A DNA stretch of 64,000 nt from positions 62,001 to 126,000 of the forward strand of contig NZ_JACSOI010000002.1 of the NCBI RefSeq assembly GCF_018728565.1. Reading direction: 5' to 3'. The position numbers and the translations under genes were made by a program. Positions within the stretch are counted from its first letter, which is position 1. Every line of letters starts with the position of its first letter. A model generated the notes under the pieces. That model made no database searches. It was not told the origin of the DNA and saw only the letters and a list, made by a program, of their open reading frames with translations. This DNA is from Zobellia russellii. Lineage in GTDB: Bacteria > Bacteroidota > Bacteroidia > Flavobacteriales > Flavobacteriaceae. This document shows, piece after piece, positions 26,831 to 35,945 of this stretch.

Positions 26831-27280
26831 TTATCTGTTTAGCTCCGGATACAGTTGCTTTGCTTTTTCTGCAATGCTCTGCAATTCACTCGAGGATATT
26901 TCCATTTCCAGACCCCTATTTTCCATTGACTTATTTTGACTGCCTTCCGCTTGCATAATCATTGCACCAAGAACGAGTCCCTTATTGTGCTCCGCTACTT
27001 TCTCGTCTTTGATTTTTTCCTTTTGTTCCTCTACCTGTTTCTTTTCGATTTCCGCTTTTTCAGCTCGCTGTCTGTTCACTTCTTTTCCGAATAGAAACCC
27101 CACCGCAGCAAAAACAATGGCCTCTACCCCGGAAAACAAATAAATTAACCGGCTCCAACTTGGGTCGCCACTATCTACCTTTCCAATTAAAAAATAGATA
27201 AAGAAGCCGTAGGCAATGAGCAAAGCTATAGCAATCACAAACTGCATAACAGCTATTGAAGTCACGTTATTATTGTTCAT
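26831..27280 (-). CDS. Small membrane coiled-coil protein
   Basis: 149 aa with two hydrophobic helices (about 10-32, AVMQFVIAIALLIAYGFFIY, and 45-66) then a charged helix RQRAEKAEIEKKQVEEQKEK (about 70-95), likely coiled coil facing the cytoplasm. No enzyme motif. It is the last gene of the minus-strand hydrolase operon, 14 bp after the M19-like gene. A small membrane partner for the leaderless enzymes is possible, for example anchor or holin-like, but this is only context. Family not recognised. Confidence 0.65.
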   Translation of the reverse strand: MNNNNVTSIAVMQFVIAIALLIAYGFFIYFLIGKVDSGDPSWSRLIYLFSGVEAIVFAAVGFLFGKEVNRQRAEKAEIEKKQVEEQKEKIKDEKVAEHNKGLVLGAMIMQAEGSQNKSMENRGLEMEISSSELQSIAEKAKQLYPELNR

Positions 27281-27294
27281 CTTTTGTCATCATA

Positions 27295-29079
27295 TTAATC
27301 AACTAGCTCCACATTAGGCGCATCATTACTAGAAATTATTCTGGAAAAGTTATCTCCTAAAAATTTTGAACCGTTTATATACAGTATCTTTCTCACCACC
27401 TTCTCCAAATCCTTTTTCTTCTTGGTAAATTCAAACAGGTCGTTTGTACCTCCGTTTACTTTCTGATATTCCTTGGCAGCTACGGGCAACCATTTCATTA
27501 AACAAGCTTCTAAATTTTTCAAATTTCTACTGTCGCTACAAACTCTTAAGGGCTCAATAAAACCATCAAAATCACTGCCAATACAAATGTATTCTTCGGC
27601 TGAATCTTTATGTGCAGTCTTTAGACCGATAACCGCCAAAATATGAACGATATTAAAACAAAGGCTCAATGGATGCAGCTCTCGTCGGTTCGGTTCTAGC
27701 CAAGACTCTTGGGCCCGTATTTCTTCGGCGGTAGCATACTCAAGAAGTCGTATACTTTTATAGGGGAAAAAGTGGATAAAATCCGGAGTGGTCAGAAATT
27801 CGCAATTGTCTTTTTCATCCATAAAATTGGAATCATATCCCAAAATATCAACATCCAGACTTACACCTATAAGTCCTCCGCTATTGGCTATTTCTATGAT
27901 ATCTTCATCCATTAAATTAATCGAATTCGGATTGAAATTAAATCCCTTTTTATCATTTGCTCCCCAATAACCCGCTTCTTTGGGCCGGGTATACGTTTTG
28001 ATGGTTTTTATACCTTGATCCACATGGTTTTTACATTTTTCAACCTCAAGATTATGTTTCCAGCCGTTAACAGAATAGCCGGTTACCCCAATATGAGAAG
28101 CTATTAACGGTATTTTTTCAAAACCTTCTTTTCTTCGGAACTCATATAGATCTTCACGGGATTTTAAACTTAAATGGGTAACATCTATAAACACCGGAGC
28201 TGATTGCTTAGCCACACCATCTTCACCTTTCTTATTATTGGGCGTTTTGCTATCATTTTCTTCCACTTCAATTTGCAGGGTGGAGGCGCGTTTAACCACT
28301 TCTTTACCAAGTTCAGTCAACCCATTGCCAAATGGGTAAAATGAAGGATGCTTCATAGATTTTGTTCCAAAAGCGTGTGTTGCCAAATGTTGTTCGGGGA
28401 TATGGGTAAGTTGTGCTAAAGTGAGATAGAGAACTTCTAATTTTTTCTCCCTCATTTTGTCAACCAGCGACTCCAGAACATCGGCAGGGCTCTTAGATGG
28501 GATTTTGCCGGGGTCATAAAAATCACCCTTCGTAAAATTTTCAAACTTATCATACTCTAATGCATTCCCTATTTTTTTCATACAAAGGTTATGTCCTCCT
28601 CCGATAGCAAAAACCAAATTAAGTACAGATTCGTTGAGCTCATGGGCATTACCCCGGTTTAGATATTTAATATCACATTTTTCTTTGAGGTCTATATATT
28701 GCTGTATTTCCTTCAGCAGTAGATTAATATAAGATACCTTGCCTTCTTTGACCATCTCAAAATATGGTTCGGCAATGGGCTTTTTCAAGCCGCTTTTTAA
28801 AATATCTGTAAAAAAACCTTTACTTGAAGCCATACCAAATTGCAAAGCGCTTACGGATGCTACCCCAAAACGAACCATGCCCTCGTTTAGATAATCAATA
28901 CAACTTTGGCTCTCTAACTTTCTTAGTACCGTTTCATTGGTATAATCTTTAAAGTCTTTTGACATTGAGACTGGACCAACCAAGTCTTCAACCCTGTTTT
29001 TTTCAGAGGTTTCCTTAGGTTTAAGAGCCAGGTGATTTTTCGCCAGTGGATGAATATGTAGGTCAAAGTAATTGTTCAT
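27295..29079 (-). CDS. Leaderless M19-like (membrane dipeptidase superfamily) metallohydrolase
   Basis: 594 aa, longer than the usual 350-400 of M19 enzymes. The metal-dependent TIM-barrel signature is present: FDLHIHP near the N terminus, IPLIASHIGVTGYS at the centre and ICIGSDFDGFIEP near residue 500 (GSDFDG is the M19 hallmark). Several inserts, including a segment around 270-300 rich in Lys/Asp. M19 enzymes cleave dipeptides, some with D-residues, so cell-wall peptide turnover is one option. No signal peptide. Lies 12 bp after the trypsin-subtilase fusion gene in the same operon. Exact substrate unknown. Confidence 0.72.
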   Translation of the reverse strand: MNNYFDLHIHPLAKNHLALKPKETSEKNRVEDLVGPVSMSKDFKDYTNETVLRKLESQSCIDYLNEGMVRFGVASVSALQFGMASSKGFFTDILKSGLKKPIAEPYFEMVKEGKVSYINLLLKEIQQYIDLKEKCDIKYLNRGNAHELNESVLNLVFAIGGGHNLCMKKIGNALEYDKFENFTKGDFYDPGKIPSKSPADVLESLVDKMREKKLEVLYLTLAQLTHIPEQHLATHAFGTKSMKHPSFYPFGNGLTELGKEVVKRASTLQIEVEENDSKTPNNKKGEDGVAKQSAPVFIDVTHLSLKSREDLYEFRRKEGFEKIPLIASHIGVTGYSVNGWKHNLEVEKCKNHVDQGIKTIKTYTRPKEAGYWGANDKKGFNFNPNSINLMDEDIIEIANSGGLIGVSLDVDILGYDSNFMDEKDNCEFLTTPDFIHFFPYKSIRLLEYATAEEIRAQESWLEPNRRELHPLSLCFNIVHILAVIGLKTAHKDSAEEYICIGSDFDGFIEPLRVCSDSRNLKNLEACLMKWLPVAAKEYQKVNGGTNDLFEFTKKKKDLEKVVRKILYINGSKFLGDNFSRIISSNDAPNVELVD

Positions 29080-29091
29080 GACATTGAATTT

Positions 29092-31845
29092 TTAGTTGAA
29101 ACTTTCGAAGTATACTTTTAATAATCTTTCCGTTTGATCTTCATCAAACTGATCATAGCTCTCAAAAACTTTATTTACAGGTCTACCGGTCATGGCTGCT
29201 ACACTTATCCGTGCTCTTTCGGTCAGCGCTTCCTGAGCCGTTGTACTCTCAAAACCAGGAGTCAGTTTTTTCCTTGCCGTATTCCATAAAAAGTGTACCG
29301 TTTCCCGAACGCCCAAATCCCACTGAGCAGACTTTTCCTTACCACGGTAGGCATGTTCTAGACTTGTAAACATTTTTTCAATGTCATTAGCCTTAACGGG
29401 CATTTTTTGTTTCAGCAATTTTTCTACGTCTAAAATTCCGGCACCAAATCGCTCTTCATTCCACTTACCGCCGTTATGGTTAGGGTCTTTTTCTGCGGTA
29501 GCCTTTAAATGTTTTCTAAACAGTTCAACAATTTGCCAAGGTTCTTTTACATGCTTTTTAAGAAAATCGGAATGTTGGGCTTTCCATAAAGCAGCTGCAG
29601 AGGCAACATGTGGCGTTGCATAACTGGTTCCGGACCCAAAGACCATAATATCTTCTTGACGTTTGTTCTTGAAAGGAACATACACATCTTCGCCTGGTGC
29701 CGCAATATCTACTGCCGGACCATACGAAGTATACCGCCAAGGCTCATTGTTAGGATTTGTTGCCGCCACCGCAATAGTACCCGGATACACCGCAGGAGCG
29801 ATTACGGATTCTACCATATTGCCCGCTGCACAGACCCAAATAATTCCCCGTTCATAAGCCGTCTTCGCAATACTATAGATCATAGGCCTCGGATAACTAC
29901 CCATGCACATAAAAATAATATCAGCTTCAGAATTTATGGCTTGGGAAACTGCATTGAACAAATTCCGCCCCCTACCGATCAAGATTACCGACTTAGAAAT
30001 CCGATATGGGATTACCTTTACCAAAGCCTTGTCCTCTTCACTGACCACCACCCCTTGGTTCCCATCATTTTTAATAGCTCCGTTAGAACGTTTACCAACA
30101 ACAATGCTAGCGGTTCGCGTGCCGTGGCCCGGTTGCCGCAACAAGCCTACGCTCATTTCATCACGAGCATCTTCGCCATCAATAAAATCTTCGTCCTGCA
30201 GTAAATTATAACCGCCCATAACCTTGGAATGGTCTGTGTAGCCCGTATCTAACTGTACTAATTTTACCTTTGGACCATTTACAGCTATTCCGTCCAAGTT
30301 TACCTTAGGTAATTTTATGGCTGTCCTGTTCCACTCTCTGTATTCTTGACTTTTGCCATTTTGAATCAAGTCTTTTACCAAATGGGCATTGGCCCATTTT
30401 ATTTTAAAATCTCCTTCACTTTTATCCCAGTCTGCGGTACCGTCATCCAAAGATTCTAAACTCTCATTTCCCGACCATCGCCCGTAATGCCCTGGTTTAA
30501 TATCCGTTGACATTTCTAGATCGGGAGTACAGGTTTCAATCTGTGGAAGCCCCTCTAGATCGGCTGCAACTTCCCACGGACTTTTATCTGATTCTACATG
30601 GATGTAAAAAAAGTTCCTATGTGCCTTTTCCGTGGACATTGGGTATAGTGGTTCGCTCAAAACAAGCCCTGGAACCAAACTGCTAGCATTCTCCTTCCAG
30701 TCATTTTGCATTTCTTTTACCTCGGAAAGTTGAATCTCAAAATATTGCGTTTGCTTAGATGCACTTTTTGAACGATTCATAACATACGGTTTTGATAATG
30801 TAGTTTTATTTTCTGTAAGAACAGGGTTTGTATTTGTATCTACAATACCCACCAAAGACGACTTGTATTTTTCCATTGCTTTGCTAACAGGCATTTTCGC
30901 TATCATATTCAGAATACTGCTGATACGAATACCTTCATTCCCCATCCAGTCAATCATATTATCCGGGTCTCCGGGCTGTACTACAGAGCCATCTTTTCTC
31001 AGCCATTGCCCATGTCTGTTTTTTCTAGGTACGGCACTATGGTGAAGGGCCACTACTTCGCCAGTTCCCAAACCAAGGACCATACTACCGGACGAACCGG
31101 GAAGCGTGTCCGATTCATAAATGAGAAAATCACCCTTAAGTACCAGCATGCGAATGTCTTTCATGACTATTTTCTTGTAATCCCCTTTCGGATGCTGTAC
31201 GATTGCACAGTTTTCGCCATCAATTATCTTACCCAATTTTTTATCCAATCGGGCGATAGGAAAATTACTAATGGGCGTGCCCTCATTAGACACTTTCTCT
31301 ACAGCAACAATGGTAAAATCCAGGCCGCTATAGGGGTCACCGGCATCTTTTTTATAATGCGAAGTCATAAAGAATTCATCCGGTAATAAATTGAAACTTT
31401 CAGATTTATTAGGGTTGCCAAATTGATCTAACTCGTAGTTGAATTGAATGGTAGAATTTCTTGCCGTATCCGCCGTACCCAACACATGGTTATTGGTAAG
31501 AATGAGGTTTGGAGCGATCAAAAAACCGGTACCGTAACCTGTGTTGCCCAACCTGGAATTGGTGGTAATCCTACCCACGGCCCGAGACAATTCTACGATA
31601 CGCTGAATGATACGGATATCCTGAAAATTGGCCTCCCCGTTAATGCGTTCTAATGCCTGAAGTTCCGCTGTTCCTTCTCGCGAAATACGATTGGATAATC
31701 GCTCAGTATCGGTTTGAATTTCAGACAGTTCTACTTTCCCCTGGCGTACATGGGTTATATCCGTTTTTATGCGATCTATGTCATTTAAGACACTCGCATA
31801 ATTTGAATACGATTCTTCAGCTAACTCCCTTAGTTTATCATCCAT
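29092..31845 (-). CDS. Double protease: trypsin-like domain fused to subtilisin-like domain
   Basis: 917 aa, no signal peptide (MDDKLRELAEESYSNYASVL). A helical segment (1-90) precedes a trypsin/V8-like domain with His120 (LTNNHVLG), Asp176 (YSGLDFTIV) and Ser252 (LPGSSGSMV). After a linker of about 200 residues the S8 domain carries Asp533 (VQLDTGYTDH), His574 (GHGTRTASIV) and Ser741 (GSGTSYATPHVASAAAL). All six catalytic residues are intact, so both sites are probably active, and the first may activate the second. The last 100 residues are helical. It is central in an operon with a V8-like protease, an amidase and a dipeptidase. Confidence 0.92.
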   Translation of the reverse strand: MDDKLRELAEESYSNYASVLNDIDRIKTDITHVRQGKVELSEIQTDTERLSNRISREGTAELQALERINGEANFQDIRIIQRIVELSRAVGRITTNSRLGNTGYGTGFLIAPNLILTNNHVLGTADTARNSTIQFNYELDQFGNPNKSESFNLLPDEFFMTSHYKKDAGDPYSGLDFTIVAVEKVSNEGTPISNFPIARLDKKLGKIIDGENCAIVQHPKGDYKKIVMKDIRMLVLKGDFLIYESDTLPGSSGSMVLGLGTGEVVALHHSAVPRKNRHGQWLRKDGSVVQPGDPDNMIDWMGNEGIRISSILNMIAKMPVSKAMEKYKSSLVGIVDTNTNPVLTENKTTLSKPYVMNRSKSASKQTQYFEIQLSEVKEMQNDWKENASSLVPGLVLSEPLYPMSTEKAHRNFFYIHVESDKSPWEVAADLEGLPQIETCTPDLEMSTDIKPGHYGRWSGNESLESLDDGTADWDKSEGDFKIKWANAHLVKDLIQNGKSQEYREWNRTAIKLPKVNLDGIAVNGPKVKLVQLDTGYTDHSKVMGGYNLLQDEDFIDGEDARDEMSVGLLRQPGHGTRTASIVVGKRSNGAIKNDGNQGVVVSEEDKALVKVIPYRISKSVILIGRGRNLFNAVSQAINSEADIIFMCMGSYPRPMIYSIAKTAYERGIIWVCAAGNMVESVIAPAVYPGTIAVAATNPNNEPWRYTSYGPAVDIAAPGEDVYVPFKNKRQEDIMVFGSGTSYATPHVASAAALWKAQHSDFLKKHVKEPWQIVELFRKHLKATAEKDPNHNGGKWNEERFGAGILDVEKLLKQKMPVKANDIEKMFTSLEHAYRGKEKSAQWDLGVRETVHFLWNTARKKLTPGFESTTAQEALTERARISVAAMTGRPVNKVFESYDQFDEDQTERLLKVYFESFN

Positions 31846-31869
31846 AATCTACAGCGTTACAAGTGGTTA

Positions 31870-32886
31870 TTAATTGTCAATCAATTCTAAATCCTCTGCA
31901 TAATTTTCCAATACGGCTTTATTCAACTCATGGGGAGCTCCCATAGTCGCAGATTCCAACTCGGCATAATTCAATTCAAAATTTTGGTATGAGGTATGGA
32001 GTCCGTTCAGCATTTCTATAAACTCCGGTTGCGGAAAGCAATCCGTTTTATCGGTTCTCACATTGCAGTGTGTCCATATTCCAGGTTCTCCGTTTTGGGC
32101 TTCTTTGCTTATATCAAACCAAGAACTATCGTATTTGAGGTTTTTTACGGGAATGTCAAAAATTGTAGCCATCGTGAGTATCATTCGCTCACATTCCTTG
32201 ATTTGTTTATCGGTATATTTTTGAAAATATTGATGCCCTCTCCACGGCGTGTTCAACTGACAAACCTCAGATTCTGGCACGGCTATTTTCTTGGAGTTAC
32301 TCTGAAAATAAAACTGACCATCACTACTTTTTTTCAAATGCCCCAACGAGCATATTTCAATACCGATAGATTTTTGGTTGAGCAGTGTATTGTTTTTTAA
32401 TTTTGTACCTAAATGATGTGCCCAGAACATTTCATTAAAAGCCCTGTAAGTGACCCCATCAAACATGTCATCACCTTCCAATGACTTTCTACCAATAACA
32501 AAAGAGGTGCCTACTCTATTTAAAGTTCCCGGTTTATTATCGTTTTCCCACCAACCAATAGTATAATCGGGTCTGTGCAGTCCTGCCGTATGGTGTAAAT
32601 AAATGGTGTCCTTCTCCGTGTAATCATGCATCCACTCATCATCTTCAAGAATATAATCTGTAGTGCCCCATCCAAAATCATAGCCAGTAAGCATTAATTT
32701 CTGCCAGGTATTTTTGCCAACAATTCCATCTACACCAAGAAAATTGGCACGTTGAAACTGTACCACTTTTTCATGTGTAAGCGCATCAAAATCCGAAGAA
32801 ATTTCCAGTGGATACCCTGACCGTCCCAATAGTTTTTTTAAGAATGAAACGGAGGAATCAAAACTGCCTTTACGCAATGTTTTCAT
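31870..32886 (-). CDS. Leaderless N-acetylmuramoyl-L-alanine amidase with PG-binding domain
   Basis: 338 aa. Residues 5-68 form a PG_binding_1 domain (VVQFQRANFLGVDGIVGKNT with the WQKL helix). Residues about 85-290 are Amidase_2: TIYLHHTAGL contains the first zinc His, and WTHCNVRTDKTDCFPQP the second His with the typical DPG-like end replaced by DCFPQP. It should cut the bond between MurNAc and the stem peptide. No signal peptide, as in endolysins and injected effectors, which is odd for a host cell-wall enzyme. The C-terminal 45 residues are acidic. 24 bp before the double-protease gene and 43 bp after the V8-like gene, in the same operon. Confidence 0.88.
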   Translation of the reverse strand: MKTLRKGSFDSSVSFLKKLLGRSGYPLEISSDFDALTHEKVVQFQRANFLGVDGIVGKNTWQKLMLTGYDFGWGTTDYILEDDEWMHDYTEKDTIYLHHTAGLHRPDYTIGWWENDNKPGTLNRVGTSFVIGRKSLEGDDMFDGVTYRAFNEMFWAHHLGTKLKNNTLLNQKSIGIEICSLGHLKKSSDGQFYFQSNSKKIAVPESEVCQLNTPWRGHQYFQKYTDKQIKECERMILTMATIFDIPVKNLKYDSSWFDISKEAQNGEPGIWTHCNVRTDKTDCFPQPEFIEMLNGLHTSYQNFELNYAELESATMGAPHELNKAVLENYAEDLELIDN

Positions 32887-32929
32887 TACTTTTTGTTTTT
32901 GAGGTTAGAAATATGCTATACCTACGATT

Positions 32930-33685
32930 TTACCAATTGGCAACCCCGTCAATAAATTCTTGATATAAATCCGAGGACTTGTTAGGGCAACCTCCATAAT
33001 TGTGAATACCTACGCCAATACATCTGTTCCTCAAAAGCGGACTCCCACTTTGCCCACCGAAAGTATCCGCTTGGTATAAAAACCGGCCGTGCTCTTTTAC
33101 CAAGTTGTCCGACATTTTATATTGAAAAATACCATTGTCTCGATCCGCAGGGTACCCACAGATTTCAGCAATATTGGGGTCTTCCATGGCTGGAGTAATA
33201 AAACTGTTATGGCTTACTGGTCTGTCAATCTTAATAGCTCCCATATCATATCTTGGCGAGGCACCATCTATCCATCCTTGAGTAGCCATAAGTTCCGTTG
33301 CTTCGTATCTGCCGTAGGGTTCTGAATATCCACATTTACCGGGTATAACAATAATTGATGTTTTCCACCCACCTGTGCCTTTATTGTAAACGCAATGCCC
33401 AGCAGTGTACAAACGGTCTCCTGCTACTAACCAACCAGAACCTACATAATTCAGTCCGTTTTTGGCTTTCATGTACAATTTGCAAATAGCCATATACGGC
33501 ATTTGCAAGGTTGCCAAAACTTTTTGACGTTGGTCTATTCCACAGACGGATTCGTTCGATAAATCTTCGTCACGCTCTATCCATGATTGTAGGGTGATTT
33601 CTTTCTCGTTTATTTGCTGATTTTCGTCAACCAGTTTATGAAAAACAAGCTCCTTTTCTAATTCGGTGGTGATTACATCTCCCAT
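32930..33685 (-). CDS. Leaderless V8/trypsin-like serine protease
   Basis: 251 aa. Catalytic His97 (RLYTAGHCVYN), Asp147 (YDMGAIKI) and Ser213 (FGGQSGSPLL) fit the V8/glutamyl-endopeptidase branch of the S1 family, as do GSGWLVAGD and YVGSG before the His. An N-terminal segment of about 60 charged residues replaces the usual signal and propeptide. First gene of the minus-strand operon that continues to 26831; no promoter is obvious in the 430-bp gap upstream. No export signal is visible. Confidence 0.9.
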   Translation of the reverse strand: MGDVITTELEKELVFHKLVDENQQINEKEITLQSWIERDEDLSNESVCGIDQRQKVLATLQMPYMAICKLYMKAKNGLNYVGSGWLVAGDRLYTAGHCVYNKGTGGWKTSIIVIPGKCGYSEPYGRYEATELMATQGWIDGASPRYDMGAIKIDRPVSHNSFITPAMEDPNIAEICGYPADRDNGIFQYKMSDNLVKEHGRFLYQADTFGGQSGSPLLRNRCIGVGIHNYGGCPNKSSDLYQEFIDGVANW

Positions 33686-34115
33686 GTTTATAAAAATTAT
33701 TGATAAAAGTTGATTATGATATGCTCAGAGATGACAACATCAAAAACATTCTATAGTTTTTACAGGGGGAACTATCCTAGATACCAATTAGAGACTAGGA
33801 ACAAATGGATACTCTAACTGATATAAATATGTGTGATTTGAACTTTTTAAGAGGAAGAATATGATTTCATTTTCCCATTAGACAGGCCAATAACCACACA
33901 TGATCATATATGTAATAAATTGCAAATAGTAACCTCGCTTCAAGCAAGCCACGTTACTTACATAAATTTAATAATCAAATGTTTACACGGAATTTCAAAA
34001 TGTATGAATGGTATGAATTTACGTACAAATGGCGAATTTCTCTTAACGAGCTCGTGCTAATTTTAGTGATATTAGAAGGCCTTATTCAAAAAAAAATAGA
34101 ATATATAATTATGAG
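33686..34115. other. Intergenic region between the protease operon and the phosphoesterase gene
   Basis: 430 AT-rich bases that should hold the promoter of the minus-strand protease operon and the end of the phosphoesterase transcript. I found no convincing hairpin terminator, operator or RNA. A 19-codon frame from 33805 is noted under rejected items. Confidence 0.5.
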
Positions 34116-35939
34116 TTAATACGGAATCAACTCTCCGGTTCTTATGTTTACACTAAAATTTTCTGAGGGCTCTCCTACCATTTGCTTTTTAAATATTGAT
34201 GCGAATTGCTTTAGTAAAAGTTGCTCATCATTTTTGTTTTCTTGGGACCATTGGTCCAATAAAAACTCATACGCTTTTAAATGTGTAGCATCAATGTCTC
34301 TTTTAGCAAGTTCGTCTCCGTTCCTAAACTTGTAAAAGTCAACTATAAGGTCCATTCCTTGCCAAGATGAGAAATCTTCTATGGTCAATTCTTCTTTTTG
34401 AAGCTCGGCTTTAATTTTCTCTTCGGAATTTGAAGCGGTCAAAAGCTCCCAACCATTTCGGTTGAGCAACTGCTGAACGAGTTCTTCCGGCCAATCGCTA
34501 GGTAAGAATTGTAAGCGTACCAATTCTTGCAAGTGCGTTTTGGTATAGTCTAAATACGAAGCCGTGGAAAGGATATCCTTTTCCCATACCTCATCGGCAA
34601 AATGAGAGGCTCGAAAATCATGTTCCCTTTCATACGCATCAAAGAAGATATCGTACCCTTTTACCTCATCCAGAACCACGGTTTCAACCTTCATATGTTT
34701 TGGGTTCTTGATCGTAATAATTTTATACGCGGGTACGTAGGCCGCCAAAGACGGGCTCTGAATGTTCACCAACGTATTTCCCCTTTTTGTAGTGAACACC
34801 CCTGTATCGTTCAAATGCATATGACCGCCCACATGCACTTTTAGGCCAATATCGGCAAAGGTCTCCCCTACCAAATCTGACGGAATACGGTGTGCTTGAA
34901 AGGCCTTTTCACCAAATAAGGCAGCGATGTCTTTGGAAGCACCATCGTTAAAATCCACCATGGGGTAATGACTATATGCGATAAGGGTTTTTCCCAGTCG
35001 GTTTGCTTCTTTGACAACTTTTTCCGTCCAGCGGATAAGATGTTTTTTGTGTGTTAAAACTTCGTTGTAACCAATTCCGGCATTACTAAAACCACCATTT
35101 TCTTTTGGAAGGTATACATTGGCATCTAAAGCCAATAACCAAAGCCCTTCTACGGGCTCCACCACATAACTAACATCTGGCAGAAGCACCTCAGACGTCT
35201 CTAAACGGTAATTTCTACGCGCCAAATCAGAAGCCGTTTTAGCTTTTTCAAAAGTATACTCTTCAACCGAATATTCAGAAAACGGAGTGGACCAAAAAAG
35301 ATAGTTCTCTTTTGGAAAAAAGCCATGGTTATGCAGCTCTTGCACCATATCTGCATAGCCCCACTCTTGTAAATCGGCCACCACTTGGGTTGGGTTTTGA
35401 TATTCCTCATTGGCCCTGTATTTTCCCATCTCACTCATAAGTGGCTGGGCTTTCCCGTTCGCACCTAAAAAATCGGACTTCCCTCCTTCATCACCAAAAG
35501 GAGTGGTTGGGTCGTGATTTCCGTTAATAAGAAAGAATTCTATATCATATTCGGCAGCGTAGCGGTCCAATATTTTTCTTAGACCTTTTATGTGTAATGG
35601 CTGACCATCATCACTAAAATCACCTGGCAAAGCAATGGTTTTGATCCCTTTGGCCACCGCATCATCCAAAGCGGCAAAAAAGGCAAAATAGTTCTCGTTG
35701 AAAAGTCGGGTAGAATGTAATTGCGCATTCATAGTTCTTAACAAAGAACTTCGGTTTTGCACACTATCATAAATGCCTTTAAAGTCGCTCTCGTCTAGGT
35801 TGGGATAGACATCGGCAAAATGTATATCCGCCATAAAAGCAACTTTAATTTCCTTCTGTGAATTCTCCTTTTGAGATGGCTCTGTTTTACATCCGTAAAA
35901 AGCGACAACCAACAGGTAGGGCATTACTTTTCTAAACAT
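34116..35939 (-). CDS. Calcineurin-like metallophosphoesterase lipoprotein
   Basis: 607 aa. Lipoprotein leader MFRKVMPYLLVVAFYGC places it in the envelope. The two-metal phosphoesterase motifs are complete: FMADIHFAD, LPGDFSDDGQ, INGNHDPTTPF, AYSHYPM and VGGHMHLND. The C-terminal 200 residues are helical and specific to this group. It begins 6 bp after the PI-PLC-like gene and ends the SusCD-linked operon, where it would strip phosphate from products released by the PLC-like enzyme. Substrate is inferred from context only. Confidence 0.85.
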   Translation of the reverse strand: MFRKVMPYLLVVAFYGCKTEPSQKENSQKEIKVAFMADIHFADVYPNLDESDFKGIYDSVQNRSSLLRTMNAQLHSTRLFNENYFAFFAALDDAVAKGIKTIALPGDFSDDGQPLHIKGLRKILDRYAAEYDIEFFLINGNHDPTTPFGDEGGKSDFLGANGKAQPLMSEMGKYRANEEYQNPTQVVADLQEWGYADMVQELHNHGFFPKENYLFWSTPFSEYSVEEYTFEKAKTASDLARRNYRLETSEVLLPDVSYVVEPVEGLWLLALDANVYLPKENGGFSNAGIGYNEVLTHKKHLIRWTEKVVKEANRLGKTLIAYSHYPMVDFNDGASKDIAALFGEKAFQAHRIPSDLVGETFADIGLKVHVGGHMHLNDTGVFTTKRGNTLVNIQSPSLAAYVPAYKIITIKNPKHMKVETVVLDEVKGYDIFFDAYEREHDFRASHFADEVWEKDILSTASYLDYTKTHLQELVRLQFLPSDWPEELVQQLLNRNGWELLTASNSEEKIKAELQKEELTIEDFSSWQGMDLIVDFYKFRNGDELAKRDIDATHLKAYEFLLDQWSQENKNDEQLLLKQFASIFKKQMVGEPSENFSVNIRTGELIPY

Positions 35940-35945
35940 TCTTTT

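Noticed and set aside
29608-30204. 198-codon open frame on the plus strand
   Set aside because: It lies wholly opposite the trypsin-subtilase gene and its translation has no domain-like composition; a shadow frame.
32930-33685. Type IX secretion of the leaderless proteases
   Set aside because: Type IX cargo needs a Sec signal and a C-terminal sorting domain; neither is visible in any of the six enzymes.
33805-33864. 19-codon frame in the gap upstream of the V8-like protease
   Set aside because: No feature beyond an open frame of a length expected by chance.
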